From NCBI GenBank assembly GCA_963806335.1, contig CAWDXO010000010.1, forward strand, positions 310,001 through 374,000: a stretch of DNA of 64,000 nt, in the 5' to 3' direction. Shown in pieces: positions 1 to 7,738 of this stretch (position 1 is the first letter of the stretch; every line of letters begins with the position of its first letter). The notes beneath the pieces are model-generated. The model searched no databases. It was not told where the DNA came from and saw nothing but the letters and a program-made list of their open reading frames with translations. A program made the translations under genes and the position numbers. This DNA comes from Palsa-504 sp963806335. GTDB taxonomy: Bacteria; Actinomycetota; Actinomycetes; Streptosporangiales; Streptosporangiaceae.

Positions 1-1067
1 GCGACATTGGCCTCGATGCCGGGCATCATCCGCAGGGCGCCTTCGAGGAACCCGATGTACCAGTCGGGCTGCGACAGCGAGGAGACGCTGACCGGGGTGT
101 AGGGGCCGTACAGCCAGATGGGGTTGATCTGGGCGACGGCGGCGAGCGTGGCCAGCAGCCCGAAGACGAAGAAGAACAGGGCGCCGGTCTTGGCCATGAA
201 CACCGGGTACAGCGGTACCCCGACTTCGTTGTTCTCGCGCTTTTTCTTGCCCGGCCACTGGGTGTGGCCCTGGTGCCAGACCGTCATGAGGTGCGCGGTG
301 ATGAGGGCGAGGATCAGGCCGGGAAGTATCAGCACGTGCACGATGTACAGCCGGGGGATGAACGATTCGCCGGGATACTGGCCGCCGAAGACGAAGAAGC
401 TGATGTAGGTGCCCGCCACGGGAATGGACAGCATGATGCCGTCGGCGATGCGCACCCCGGTGCCGGAGAGCAGGTCGTCGGGCAGCGAGTAGCCGGCGAA
501 CCCCTCGGCCGCCGCCAGCGCGAACATGGCCGTGCCGATCAGCCAGTTGACTTCCCGCGGCTTGCGGAACGCGCCGGTGAAAAAGATACGCAGCACGTGG
601 ATGGCGATCGCGGCGATGAACAGGTCCGCGGCCCAGTGGTGGATCTGCCGCATCAGCAGGCCGCCGCGCACGTCGAAGCTGATGTTGAGCGCGGACTGGT
701 AGGCCTCGCTCATCTTAATGCCGTCGAGCTTGACGTAGCTGCCGTGGTAGACGACCTCGGTCATGCTCGGCTTGAAGAACAGCGTCAGGAACGTGCCGCT
801 CAGCAGCAAGATGATGAAGGAGTACAGCGCGATCTCGCCGAGCAGGAACGACCAGTGGTCAGGGAAGATATGCCGCAGCGCCTTCCTCGCGAACTTCGCC
901 GCGCCGAACCGGTCGTCAACGTCGCTGGCCGCCGTGCCGAGCGCCGTCGCCGCCTCGCGCTCGGGCCAGGCTAGGGTCTCCCGGCCCTCAGCCCCGTCGT
1001 CTCGCCGCTGCGCGCCGCCGGACCGGCCATTAGCTTCCGGGCCCGGCAGCCCAGGCGCGCCGTCCAT
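1..1067 (-). CDS. qcrB: Cytochrome b subunit (QcrB) of cytochrome bcc complex, 3' end beyond window
   Basis: Membrane subunit of the menaquinol:cytochrome c oxidoreductase (complex III) that takes electrons from menaquinol. About 355 N-terminal residues are visible; the gene runs off the left edge. After a hydrophilic N-terminus of about 60 residues come membrane segments with the two haem-ligand pairs of cytochrome b: H-x13-H in the stretch beginning IHHWAADL and H-x14-H from IVHVLI to ITAHLM. The start at 1067 has GGAGG eight bases upstream; the ATG two codons earlier (1073) lies too close to it. No qcrA or qcrC precedes it, so this copy heads its own transcript instead of closing a qcrCAB operon, and may be a second QcrB. 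A TCGTnnnACGA site lies about 70 bases upstream. Family assignment is firm; the supernumerary status is inference. Confidence 0.9.
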   Translation of the reverse strand, partial: MDGAPGLPGPEANGRSGGAQRRDDGAEGRETLAWPEREAATALGTAASDVDDRFGAAKFARKALRHIFPDHWSFLLGEIALYSFIILLLSGTFLTLFFKPSMTEVVYHGSYVKLDGIKMSEAYQSALNISFDVRGGLLMRQIHHWAADLFIAAIAIHVLRIFFTGAFRKPREVNWLIGTAMFALAAAEGFAGYSLPDDLLSGTGVRIADGIMLSIPVAGTYISFFVFGGQYPGESFIPRLYIVHVLILPGLILALITAHLMTVWHQGHTQWPGKKKRENNEVGVPLYPVFMAKTGALFFFVFGLLATLAAVAQINPIWLYGPYTPVSVSSLSQPDWYIGFLEGALRMMPGIEANV

Positions 1068-1073
1068 GGTCAT

Positions 1074-1730
1074 GACCTCCGGGCTGCGTACATGCGATTC
1101 TGGTTCCTCGCCGGCGGCATAAGTGCCCCATCCCGTTACCTCGTCCTACGACTAATAAACGGGCGGCACGGATAAATCCGGCCGCGGTGACGGCCAAGCG
1201 GAGCGCGGTCCTCGCCAGCAGGCGGCTAACCCGGACGCCTGCCGTCGGGGACGTGCCGATGACGCGCGGATCTCCCGGATCGGCGTCGGGTGCTTGGCGC
1301 TACTTGACGCGCGGGCACGGGAAGGCAGGCCGCGCCGGAGCACCGCGGCTATCAAAGACGCCGGCTACCTGCACATCCCCGAAGGCCGCCGCGACCACAC
1401 CACCCCCGCCGAAACCCTCCGCCTCCACGAGCTCAATTAGCGGCTGTGGTTCAAGCTCCGGAATGATTCCAGTATCCCGGGAGGGGACCTACCGCCGCTA
1501 TCCGCGTGCGGAGTTCTTGCGCCATGTTGTGCTGCACCTTCTGGGGCTCCGTTACCGCGATGTACCTGGATCCGATCTCCTTACGCGTGCGGTCCCAGGT
1601 TTCCGGTAGCACGCAATAGAAAAACGCGGCCGCTGGCCCGGAGAACCCGGCGTATCGTGCTACGATGTGCCGGCCTCTCGGATTGGCTGTCCTTCCTATA
1701 CCGAGAATTCCAGCAGCTTGCGGATCTTGG
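1074..1730. other. Intergenic stretch without a supported gene
   Basis: Separates divergent qcrB and marR. It holds the regulatory site at 1141-1151. A + strand frame ending with TAG at 1438-1440 reads protein-like at its end (for example AIKDAGYLHIPEGRRDH) but has no convincing start or ribosome binding site. It could be the tail of a lost gene. Nothing else is recognised. Confidence 0.4.
1141..1151 (-). promoter_or_regulatory. TCGTnnnACGA inverted-repeat site upstream of qcrB
   Basis: Perfect 4-3-4 inverted repeat. Read toward qcrB it is flanked by TTTATTAG upstream and GGTAAC downstream, the flanks shared by the other copies listed here. Its proximal edge is 68 bases from the ATG at 1073 and 74 from the preferred start at 1067. 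Confidence 0.6.
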
Positions 1731-2204
1731 ATGTGTCTGGATCGGTTGTGGGTAAACTTGACCGGTCACAGGCTCCGGGTCGAGGAGGGTGGTCCGATTC
1801 AGCCAACCCAAGAGGACTTCGAGAACCTGCTGTCCTTCCGGGTCGCCCTGCGCCGCTTTCAGCGCTGGAGCGAGGACCAGGCCAGCGCCGTGGGCCTGAC
1901 GCATGTTCAGCACCAGTTGCTCGTGGCGATCAAGGGGCATCACGGCCGCCTGCCGCCCGCCATCGGCGAGATTGCTGACTACCTGCTGCTGCAAAGTCAC
2001 AGCGTGGTCGGGCTGGTGGATCGCGCGGAGGCGGCAGGCTTCGTTCACCGTCGCCCGGATGCTGACGATGCCCGCGTTGTCCGAGTGGAGCTGACCGACA
2101 AGGGAGACCAGCTGGTCACCGAGCTCACCGAGGCGCATCTGGTTGAGCTGTACAAGCTCGCTGAGGCGCTGAACCACCTGCTTCCCGAGTGGTGGACGCA
2201 CTAA
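1731..2204 (+). CDS. MarR-family transcriptional regulator
   Basis: Winged-helix regulator of about 157 residues, normal for MarR. The order is a dimerisation helix (FENLLSFRVALRRF), the helix LTHVQHQLLVAI, the recognition helix region PAIGEIADYLLLQSHSVVGL, and the wing HRRPDADDARVVRVELT followed by DKGDQLV, all typical of the family. Such proteins usually repress a neighbouring gene and release DNA on binding a phenolic or oxidative ligand; the ligand here is unknown. The start is uncertain: ATG 1731 has only a weak GGA upstream, and TTG or GTG codons a little downstream are possible. It faces a truncated glycosyltransferase gene on the other strand and overlaps its readthrough tail. Confidence 0.75.
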   Translation: MCLDRLWVNLTGHRLRVEEGGPIQPTQEDFENLLSFRVALRRFQRWSEDQASAVGLTHVQHQLLVAIKGHHGRLPPAIGEIADYLLLQSHSVVGLVDRAEAAGFVHRRPDADDARVVRVELTDKGDQLVTELTEAHLVELYKLAEALNHLLPEWWTH

Positions 2205-2460
2205 TACCCGGCCGCCGCGAGCGCACCGAGGACGATGCCCGGGATGACGGTAGGGCCGGGGCATGGCCGATGACGGCATGGTAGAAGGAGCGGAGCGCGG
2301 GACCGAGGCCGGCCGGCAGCAGGCTGAGCACGTCGGCGCGGGCTACCTCATGTCCGGCGGCGGCCAGCCTGGTCGCGGTCTCGCCGGCCACCGCGTCGTG
2401 GCCGGATCCCATGCTGGCGCTCAGGATCAGGAAGCGGCTGCCCGGGCCCGGGCGGCTCAC
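2125..2460 (-). pseudogene. Truncated MGDG-synthase-like glycosyltransferase, N-terminal fragment
   Basis: The first 65-70 codons match the N-terminus of monogalactosyldiacylglycerol synthase / UDP-glycosyltransferases: RFLILSASMGSGHDAVAGE (nucleotide-sugar enzyme start), HEVARADVLSLLP and GPALRSFYHAVIGHAPAL. Homology stops near base 2255 and the frame runs on as unrelated sequence through the 3' end of marR. A full gene would need another 250-300 codons. The GTG start overlaps the radical SAM stop codon (GTGA), so the two were translationally coupled, which suggests a joint role in membrane lipids before the deletion. The deletion junction is near 2250. Confidence 0.65.
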
Positions 2461-3965
2461 GCCGGTTCCGGAGCATGCGCCGCGGTCCGGTCGCGGCGCG
2501 GTGTCGCGGCCCGGGAGTGGATGTAGAGCTGGCGGCGGTCGCCGGTGTGCGGACGGGGCAGCGGCAGCTCGTACCGGACGGGACGGTGATGGTCGGCGTA
2601 CTGCCGGCCGGGGTTGTAGACCTTGTTGAACTTCCACAGCATCCGGGCGAAGTTCGTCTGGCCGCGGGCGAGGTTGCCGGCGAGGATGCGCGCCGCCCCG
2701 AACGCGGTGCGCACCCCGAGGTGCTTGCGGTTGATGACGGCCTGGGTGCGGACCAGCTCGCGGTAGAACTCCGCCAGCGGCAAGGTGGTGGGGACGACCG
2801 CGTGCTGGATATCGAAGAGCCGGTAGTCACGGGTGGTCAGCCGCCGGGATTCGGTGTGCCAGATCTCCGTGCCCGGGTAGGGCGTCATCACGGTCAGGTG
2901 GACGATCTCGGGAACGGCCAGGGCGAATTCCCTTATCGCGCGGAACCGGGCCGCGTCCCACGCCGGATCCACGATCAGGTTGATCGCGACGTTGATGCCG
3001 AGCCTGCGGGCCGCCTCCAGCGCCCTGAAGTTGTCATCCGGGCTGACCCGCTTGCGGTACAGGTCCAGGCCTTCGGCGTCGATCGCCTCCATGCCCAGGA
3101 ACATGTAGCTCAGGCCCAGCCGCGTCCACCGCTGGAAGACCTCCAGGTTACGCAGCAGCACGTCGCTGCGCGTCTCGAGGTAGTACCGCTTGCGGATGCG
3201 CCGCCGTTCCAGTTCCGCGGCGATCCCGTGACCGTGCTCGGGACGGATAAAGGCCACGTCGTCCACGATGAACACGCTGGGCTCGCGGATGCCCGCCATC
3301 TCCTCGGCCGCCGCCGCGGGGGAGGCCTTGCGGTAACTGCGGCCATAAAACGTCCAGGCCGAGCAGAACGAGCAGTCCCACGGGCAGCCGCGGCTGAACT
3401 CGATCGAAGCGCAGGGATCGAGCTCACCGATGAAGTACTTGCGGCGGCGGCGCATCAGGTCCCGCGCCGGCCGCGGCGAGTCGATGCTGTGCAGGGTCCG
3501 GGGCGCCGGGCCGCGGCCGGCGGGACTCACCAGACCGGGCACGGTGCCCAGGCCGCCGTCGCTGATCGCCGCCAGTAGCGGGCCGATGGCGGTTTCACCT
3601 TCGCCCCGGACTACGGCGTCGACGGTTCCCTGCGCCTGGCCCAGGACATCATCGGCGATGAAGGACACGCTATGCCCGCCGAGGAAGACAAAGCAGCCAG
3701 GCACGGCTTGTTTCGCGGTCGCCGAGATGCCGATCGCCTCCGGGATGTTAGCCAGGTAGTTCAGCGAGATACCCAGCGCCTGCGGCCGGAAGGAGGCCAG
3801 CTCGCTCTCAAGGTCGGCGTGGGACAGCACCTGGAGATCCACCACGCGGACCTCGTGCCCGGCCTCACGCGCGGCCGCGGCGACCCGCTCAAGCCCGAGG
3901 GGCTCGAGCCGCAGGAAAATCTCCGAGTACATCAGGGCACTGGGATGGACCAGCAGCAGGCGCAT
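2457..3965 (-). CDS. hpnR: B12-binding radical SAM enzyme, hopanoid C-3 methylase (HpnR)-like
   Basis: Likely methylates hopanoid lipids at C-3, using S-adenosylmethionine, a 4Fe-4S cluster and cobalamin. The 502 residues contain an N-terminal B12-binding fold (MRLLLVHPSALMYSEIFLRL, then GHEVRVVDLQV and FLGGHSVSF), a radical SAM core with the cluster motif SRGCPWDCSFCSAW (C-x3-C-x2-C), and a C-terminal region with FNKVYNP. The opening residues, LEPLGLERVAAAAREAGHEV and SAWTFYGRSYRKASP closely resemble the HpnR family as I remember it. ATG 3965 has GAGG five bases upstream; an in-frame GTG at 4025 has no such signal. The gene overlaps a truncated lipid glycosyltransferase. Two TCGTnnnACGA sites lie upstream. 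Another B12-radical SAM methylase is the main alternative. The squalene-hopene cyclase genes are not in the window. Confidence 0.7.
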   Translation of the reverse strand: MRLLLVHPSALMYSEIFLRLEPLGLERVAAAAREAGHEVRVVDLQVLSHADLESELASFRPQALGISLNYLANIPEAIGISATAKQAVPGCFVFLGGHSVSFIADDVLGQAQGTVDAVVRGEGETAIGPLLAAISDGGLGTVPGLVSPAGRGPAPRTLHSIDSPRPARDLMRRRRKYFIGELDPCASIEFSRGCPWDCSFCSAWTFYGRSYRKASPAAAAEEMAGIREPSVFIVDDVAFIRPEHGHGIAAELERRRIRKRYYLETRSDVLLRNLEVFQRWTRLGLSYMFLGMEAIDAEGLDLYRKRVSPDDNFRALEAARRLGINVAINLIVDPAWDAARFRAIREFALAVPEIVHLTVMTPYPGTEIWHTESRRLTTRDYRLFDIQHAVVPTTLPLAEFYRELVRTQAVINRKHLGVRTAFGAARILAGNLARGQTNFARMLWKFNKVYNPGRQYADHHRPVRYELPLPRPHTGDRRQLYIHSRAATPRRDRTAAHAPEPA

Positions 3966-4033
3966 GATCACCTCGGGATGCGAGCGGAATCGCGCTTCTC
4001 CCTGTTGAGAAGCCTGACGAACCACTGATTACC

Positions 4034-4067
4034 TCGTACCGCGATTAATAAACTTGTCGTCCCACGA
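4034..4067 (-). promoter_or_regulatory. Two tandem TCGTnnnACGA sites upstream of the HpnR-like gene
   Basis: The proximal core (4034-4044, TCGTACCGCGA, one mismatch) has its edge 69 bases from the start codon and carries the shared GGTAAT and TTTATTAA flanks. The distal core (4057-4067, TCGTCCCACGA) is perfect. Their centres are 23 bp apart, about two helical turns, so two dimers could bind the same DNA face. Confidence 0.55.
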
Positions 4068-4403
4068 CGTTATTGTCTTATGCCTGGATAGCGGCTGTTT
4101 TGCGGTCTGGCGACAGACCGGACCCGGGCCAGCCGCATCACCGAGAGGGTGCGATGGGACACATGAGGTGGTGGCCGCGATGGGCCCATCGCCGACGGGC
4201 AGGGCGATAGGCCCGCTGGCGGAACACGGGGCCGAGCAAGCACCGGGCCGATGACAGGCACGACGGTCCGTTCGGCAGAAGAAAGCCTTTGAGTCGAACG
4301 GATAGCGGTGTCAGCTGCTGGCCCGCTGTCTCGCGGCCGGCGGCACCAGCTGCCGCGCATCGGCCGATCTCACCAGCCCGCTAAACTGCTCATCCTTTTT
4401 ATA
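4068..4403. other. Intergenic stretch, no supported gene
   Basis: Divergent promoter region between the HpnR-like gene and the GH15 gene. Open frames here have no coding character or ribosome binding site. Regulatory sites lie at both ends. Confidence 0.4.
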
Positions 4404-4414
4404 TCGTGACGCGA
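4404..4414 (+). promoter_or_regulatory. TCGTnnnACGA-type site upstream of the GH15 gene
   Basis: TCGTGACGCGA within TTTTTATA on the left and TTAACTT on the right, matching the extended form of the repeat. It ends only 33 bases before the start codon, nearer than in the other units, so it would overlap the promoter or leader. Confidence 0.5.
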
Positions 4415-4447
4415 TTAACTTCACCGCGAGCGGGGAGTGGAAGCGAC

Positions 4448-6232
4448 ATGAACGAGAACACGGTACGGCAGGACGGCTTTGCCCCGATCGGCACGTACGG
4501 CGCGATCGGGGACGGGCGCTCAGCCGCCCTGGTCGCCGCCGACGGCGCCATCGACTGGTGGGCGGTCCCGGCCATGGACGCCCCGCCGATCTTCGCCGCC
4601 ATCCTGGATCCGGGCACCGGGGGAACCTTCACCCTGGAGCCGGCGGTCCCCTACCGGTCCGAGCGGCGCTACCTGCCGGACACCAACGTGCTGGAGACGA
4701 CGTTCATCACCGACGGCGGCCGGGTGCGGGTCGTGGACGCGCTCAACCGGGACGTAACCGGGCTGCTGGCGTGGACGGAGCTGGCCCGCGAGGTACGCGC
4801 CGGGACGGGCGAGGTTCCGATGCGCTGGCGGATAGCGCCCGGAGACCGTTTCCACCGGGTACGGCCCTGGGCCTGGGCCCACCGCGGCGTACCGCTGCTG
4901 CGCGTCGGAGACCAGATGGTCGCGGTCGTAGCGGAGCAGGCGGGCGAGCCGCGGATCGGGCGGGCCGAGATCAGCGGCGAATTCATGGCCCGACCGGGCG
5001 GCGACGCGCTCCTCGCGCTGGCCACCACGGACTCCGAGCCGGCGGCCGTGCCGTCCGCGGCCCGGGTCCGCACCCGGCTGCGCGCGACCGAGGATTCGTG
5101 GCGGCGCTGGTCCGGGACGGTCTCCTACCACGGTCCCGATCGTGACCTGGTGATGCGCAGTACCCTGGCGCTGAAGCTGCTGACGTACGCGCCCACCGGC
5201 GCGCTGCTAGCGGCGGGAACGACATCGCTGCCGGAGAAGATCGGCGGCAAGAGGAACTTCGACTACCGTTACGGCTGGATCCGCGACACATCCTTCGCGC
5301 TCGACGCCCTCTTCCGGCTCGGCCTGGAGCACGACGCGCACGGCACGTTGTCCTGGATGCTCGGCGCCGTTTCGGGCACGGCGCCGGACATCAAGCCGTT
5401 CTACGGGCTGCGCGGGGACGTGCCCGCGGGGGGCGGCGAGCTCAAGGTCCAGGGCTACCGTGACTCGCGCCCCGCCCACGACGGCAATAAGGCGGCCGGC
5501 CAGTCTCAGTGGGGCAACTACGGCGATCTGCTGGACTCGGTGTGGCTCGCGGTCGACCGCGGCCACACGGTGCTCGATCCCCGGACGGCCCGGATGCTGG
5601 AGCAGGTGGCCGACCGGGTGTGCGACATCTGGGCCGGCCCCGACTCCGGGATGTGGGAACTCGGGACCAGGCGCCACTACACCATCTCCAAGATGGCGTG
5701 CTGGGTGGCCCTGGATCGGCTGATCCGGCTGGCGGACCGCGGCCAGCTCGCCGCCCGTGATGCCGGGCGCTGGCGGGCCGAGGCGGCGGCGATCCGCGCC
5801 TGGGTCGACGAAAACTGCTGGTCACAGGCCAGGCGCAGCTACAGCTTCTTCGCCGGGTCCGAAGACCTGGATGCCGCGGTGCTGCTGGCCGGGCGGATGG
5901 GGTTCCTGGCCGGCGACGACCCCCGGTTCACCCAGACCATCGACGCTATCCGCGGCGAGCTCGCCGATGGCCCGCTGCTGTACCGCTACACCGGCGCGCG
6001 CGAGCAAGAGAATGCCTTCCTGGCCTGCTCCTTCTGGCTGGTCGACGCCCTGGTCCGGGCCGGGCGCCGCGGCGAGGCGCGCGAGGTCTGGAAGGGCGCC
6101 ACCGCCCACGCCAGCGATCTCGGGCTGCTGTCCGAAGAGGCCGACCCAGCGAGCGGGGAGCTGCGGGGCAACATGCCGCAGGCCCTGTCCCACCTGGCGC
6201 TCCTGATGGCCGCCGAGCAACTCTCGGCGTAG
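4448..6232 (+). CDS. Glycoside hydrolase family 15 (glucoamylase/trehalase-like)
   Basis: Cytoplasmic (no signal peptide) inverting alpha-glucosidase of 594 residues, the usual size for bacterial GH15 enzymes, which hydrolyse maltosaccharides or trehalose. The N-terminal beta-sandwich starts IGTYGAIGDGRSAAL. The (alpha/alpha)6 barrel carries NFDYRYGWIRDTSFA, the general acid region PDSGMWELG and the general base region LLSEEADP, followed by LRGNMPQALSHLAL. These features are shared with mycobacterial-type trehalases, so trehalose is a possible substrate. The start at 4448 (MNENTVRQ) has GGGGAG ten bases upstream; an earlier in-frame codon at 4406 lies inside the regulatory site. A paralogue sits at 35.1 kb. 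Confidence 0.85.
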   Translation: MNENTVRQDGFAPIGTYGAIGDGRSAALVAADGAIDWWAVPAMDAPPIFAAILDPGTGGTFTLEPAVPYRSERRYLPDTNVLETTFITDGGRVRVVDALNRDVTGLLAWTELAREVRAGTGEVPMRWRIAPGDRFHRVRPWAWAHRGVPLLRVGDQMVAVVAEQAGEPRIGRAEISGEFMARPGGDALLALATTDSEPAAVPSAARVRTRLRATEDSWRRWSGTVSYHGPDRDLVMRSTLALKLLTYAPTGALLAAGTTSLPEKIGGKRNFDYRYGWIRDTSFALDALFRLGLEHDAHGTLSWMLGAVSGTAPDIKPFYGLRGDVPAGGGELKVQGYRDSRPAHDGNKAAGQSQWGNYGDLLDSVWLAVDRGHTVLDPRTARMLEQVADRVCDIWAGPDSGMWELGTRRHYTISKMACWVALDRLIRLADRGQLAARDAGRWRAEAAAIRAWVDENCWSQARRSYSFFAGSEDLDAAVLLAGRMGFLAGDDPRFTQTIDAIRGELADGPLLYRYTGAREQENAFLACSFWLVDALVRAGRRGEAREVWKGATAHASDLGLLSEEADPASGELRGNMPQALSHLALLMAAEQLSA

Positions 6233-6241
6233 CGCCGGCTT

Positions 6242-6313
6242 ATGACAAGACGTTCACCGATGACAAGACGTTCACCGATGACAAGGCGTTCACCGATGAC
6301 ACGGGGTTCACCG
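6242..6313 (+). repeat. Four tandem 18-bp repeats
   Basis: Four consecutive copies of ATGACAAGACGTTCACCG, the first two identical, the third with one change, the fourth with three. Each starts with ATG and reads MTRRSP, giving a 26-codon open frame that stops at 6320-6322. AGA and AGG codons are rare here, so translation is doubtful. It follows the GH15 stop directly and borders an SDR relic. Confidence 0.85.
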
Positions 6314-6325
6314 AGTCGGTGATGT

Positions 6326-6814
6326 GAGCTCGCGCATGAGAAGAGCAAGGTCAAGCTCTGCATGGTGCAACTTCCCGGGCTCAACACCCCGCAGTTCAAC
6401 TGGAACCTGAACAAGATGCCCAAGCACCCGATGCCAGTCCCGCCGATCTTCTCACCGGACCTGCCGGCCAGGGCGATCGCCTACCTGGCCGAGCACCCGC
6501 GCCGCAACATGTGGGTGGGCGTATCCACGGCGTACACGATCCTGGGCGAACGGCTGGCCCCCGAGCTGATCGACCTGTACCTCGGCCGGACCGGCGTGAA
6601 GTCCCAGCAGACCGACCGGGACCTGCCACGGCTGGGATCCAACGTCTTCGAGCCGCGGGATGAGACCGAAGATCAGGGTGCTCACGGCGACTTCGACGAC
6701 CAGGCCCATGCGCGCGACCCGCAACTATGGCTGTCGATCCACCGCCGCGCGATCCTGGCCGGGCTGGCCGCGGCGGCCGCGGCCGGTGGCACGGCGGCGT
6801 TCTGGCGCGGCTAG
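6326..6814 (+). pseudogene. C-terminal relic of a short-chain dehydrogenase
   Basis: The frame GAG-CTC onward reads ELAHEKSKVKLCMVQLPGLN then TPQFNW, the counterpart of AELLHEGSNVQLSMVYLPAV then NTPQFDW in the complete SDR at 33.5 kb. It continues with PVPPIFSPDLPARAI and a C-terminal hydrophobic segment (RRAILAGLAAAAAAGGTAAF). The Rossmann fold and catalytic Tyr-Lys are missing, and an in-frame TGA (6320-6322) precedes it. If ATG 6362 were used it would give a 150-residue protein without an active site. The gene was cut at the tandem repeat. Confidence 0.7.
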
Positions 6815-7515
6815 AGCTGCTCCCTGACGCCGGCTTCCCGTTCGACCTGCCGCAGCTCGGCGGGACTGTCGCCGTCCATGGCCTGGCGGCCCGTGCCCCA
6901 GCGCAGCACCGGCAGGACCGTGCGGTGCCTGGTGTCTTCGATCTCGAAGGCGAAGGCGTTGTAGAGCGCCAGGAGGCACAGCGCCAGCCCGACCCAGCCG
7001 GAGGCGTGCTCCCAGGCGGTGCCGCCCTGGTATTCATAGACGCCGGTGAGAGCGAAACGCGCCGCCGCCAGGACGAAAGCCGCGGCGGCGGCCACCTTGC
7101 CGAGCGAGGCCGCCAGGGCCGGCACCAGCAGGACCGCGCTCGCGAACAACAACAGCAAGCCGAGGGTCTGGCTGCGGGTTCCCGGCGGGGACAGCAGGGT
7201 GAGGGTTCCTGTTACCGTCCAGCAGCCGCCGAGCAGGGCCATGCCGGTCCCCCCCGCGCTGTCCCGGCTGAGAAACCCGAAGACTGACGCCAGGTACTGC
7301 AGCGGCACGGCGAAGAGCAGGATCGCGGTCGCCACGTCATGCCCCTGAGCCGTGGGCAGCCACGCCAGCTGGTAGCCGGTCAGCAGGACCGACGCGCCGG
7401 CCAGGGCGGCCATGCCCAGGGGCAGCGGGCTGCCGACCGGCCGGAGGAAGATGCGGGATGCTTGCCTGACGGGAAGGCCGTCGGTGGTGTTGTTCACGCT
7501 GGCCGCGCTACCCAT
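6811..7515 (-). CDS. GPR1/FUN34/YaaH-family membrane protein
   Basis: Putative acetate/monocarboxylate transporter of 234 residues with six hydrophobic segments, starting FLRPVGSPLPLGMAALAG, a variant of the family's N-P-x-P-L-G-L signature. Further segments are PLQYLASVFGFLSRD and a Tyr-rich stretch ARFALTGVYEYQGGTAW. The C-terminal tail is charged and cytoplasmic. It is divergent from a second member of the same superfamily (satP), with a two-site operator region between them. The start at 7515 is chosen by position; a GTG at 7497 is possible and neither has a strong ribosome binding site. Its 3' end overlaps the SDR relic by four bases on the opposite strand. Confidence 0.7.
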   Translation of the reverse strand: MGSAASVNNTTDGLPVRQASRIFLRPVGSPLPLGMAALAGASVLLTGYQLAWLPTAQGHDVATAILLFAVPLQYLASVFGFLSRDSAGGTGMALLGGCWTVTGTLTLLSPPGTRSQTLGLLLLFASAVLLVPALAASLGKVAAAAAFVLAAARFALTGVYEYQGGTAWEHASGWVGLALCLLALYNAFAFEIEDTRHRTVLPVLRWGTGRQAMDGDSPAELRQVEREAGVREQL

Positions 7516-7575
7516 CGCAGTACGACACAAACTGGGCCGCGAGGGATCGGATCAGGTAAACCGGAGCCTGGTAGA

Positions 7576-7623
7576 TCGGAGTGCGATATGTTTTTTTTCC
7601 GCCGTTTATAGGTCGTACTACGA
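7576..7623. promoter_or_regulatory. Paired TCGTnnnACGA-type sites between divergent transporter genes
   Basis: 7576-7586 (read toward the minus gene TCGCACTCCGA, preceded by AAACATA) lies 61 bases from the 7515 start. 7613-7623 (TCGTACTACGA, perfect, preceded by TTTATAGG and followed by GATAAG) faces satP, 116 bases upstream. One site per promoter suggests joint control of both transporters. Confidence 0.55.
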
Positions 7624-7681
7624 GATAAGTGCTGAATCGTACGGCCACACACCGATAGCCCGGCTCCGGCCGGGCGGCACG

Positions 7682-7723
7682 CGGGGGATGGTCCCAGACC
7701 ACAGGACCTGGGGCCATCCCCCG
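7682..7723 (+). promoter_or_regulatory. Strong 5' UTR hairpin before satP
   Basis: Arms 7682-7697 and 7708-7723 pair over 16 bp with a single T-G wobble, around a 10-base loop. The SD sequence AAGGAG (7727-7732) and the ATG follow at once. Such a hairpin could act on translation initiation or mRNA stability; no known riboswitch class is recognised. Confidence 0.7.
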
Positions 7724-7738
7724 GACAAGGAGTTCATC

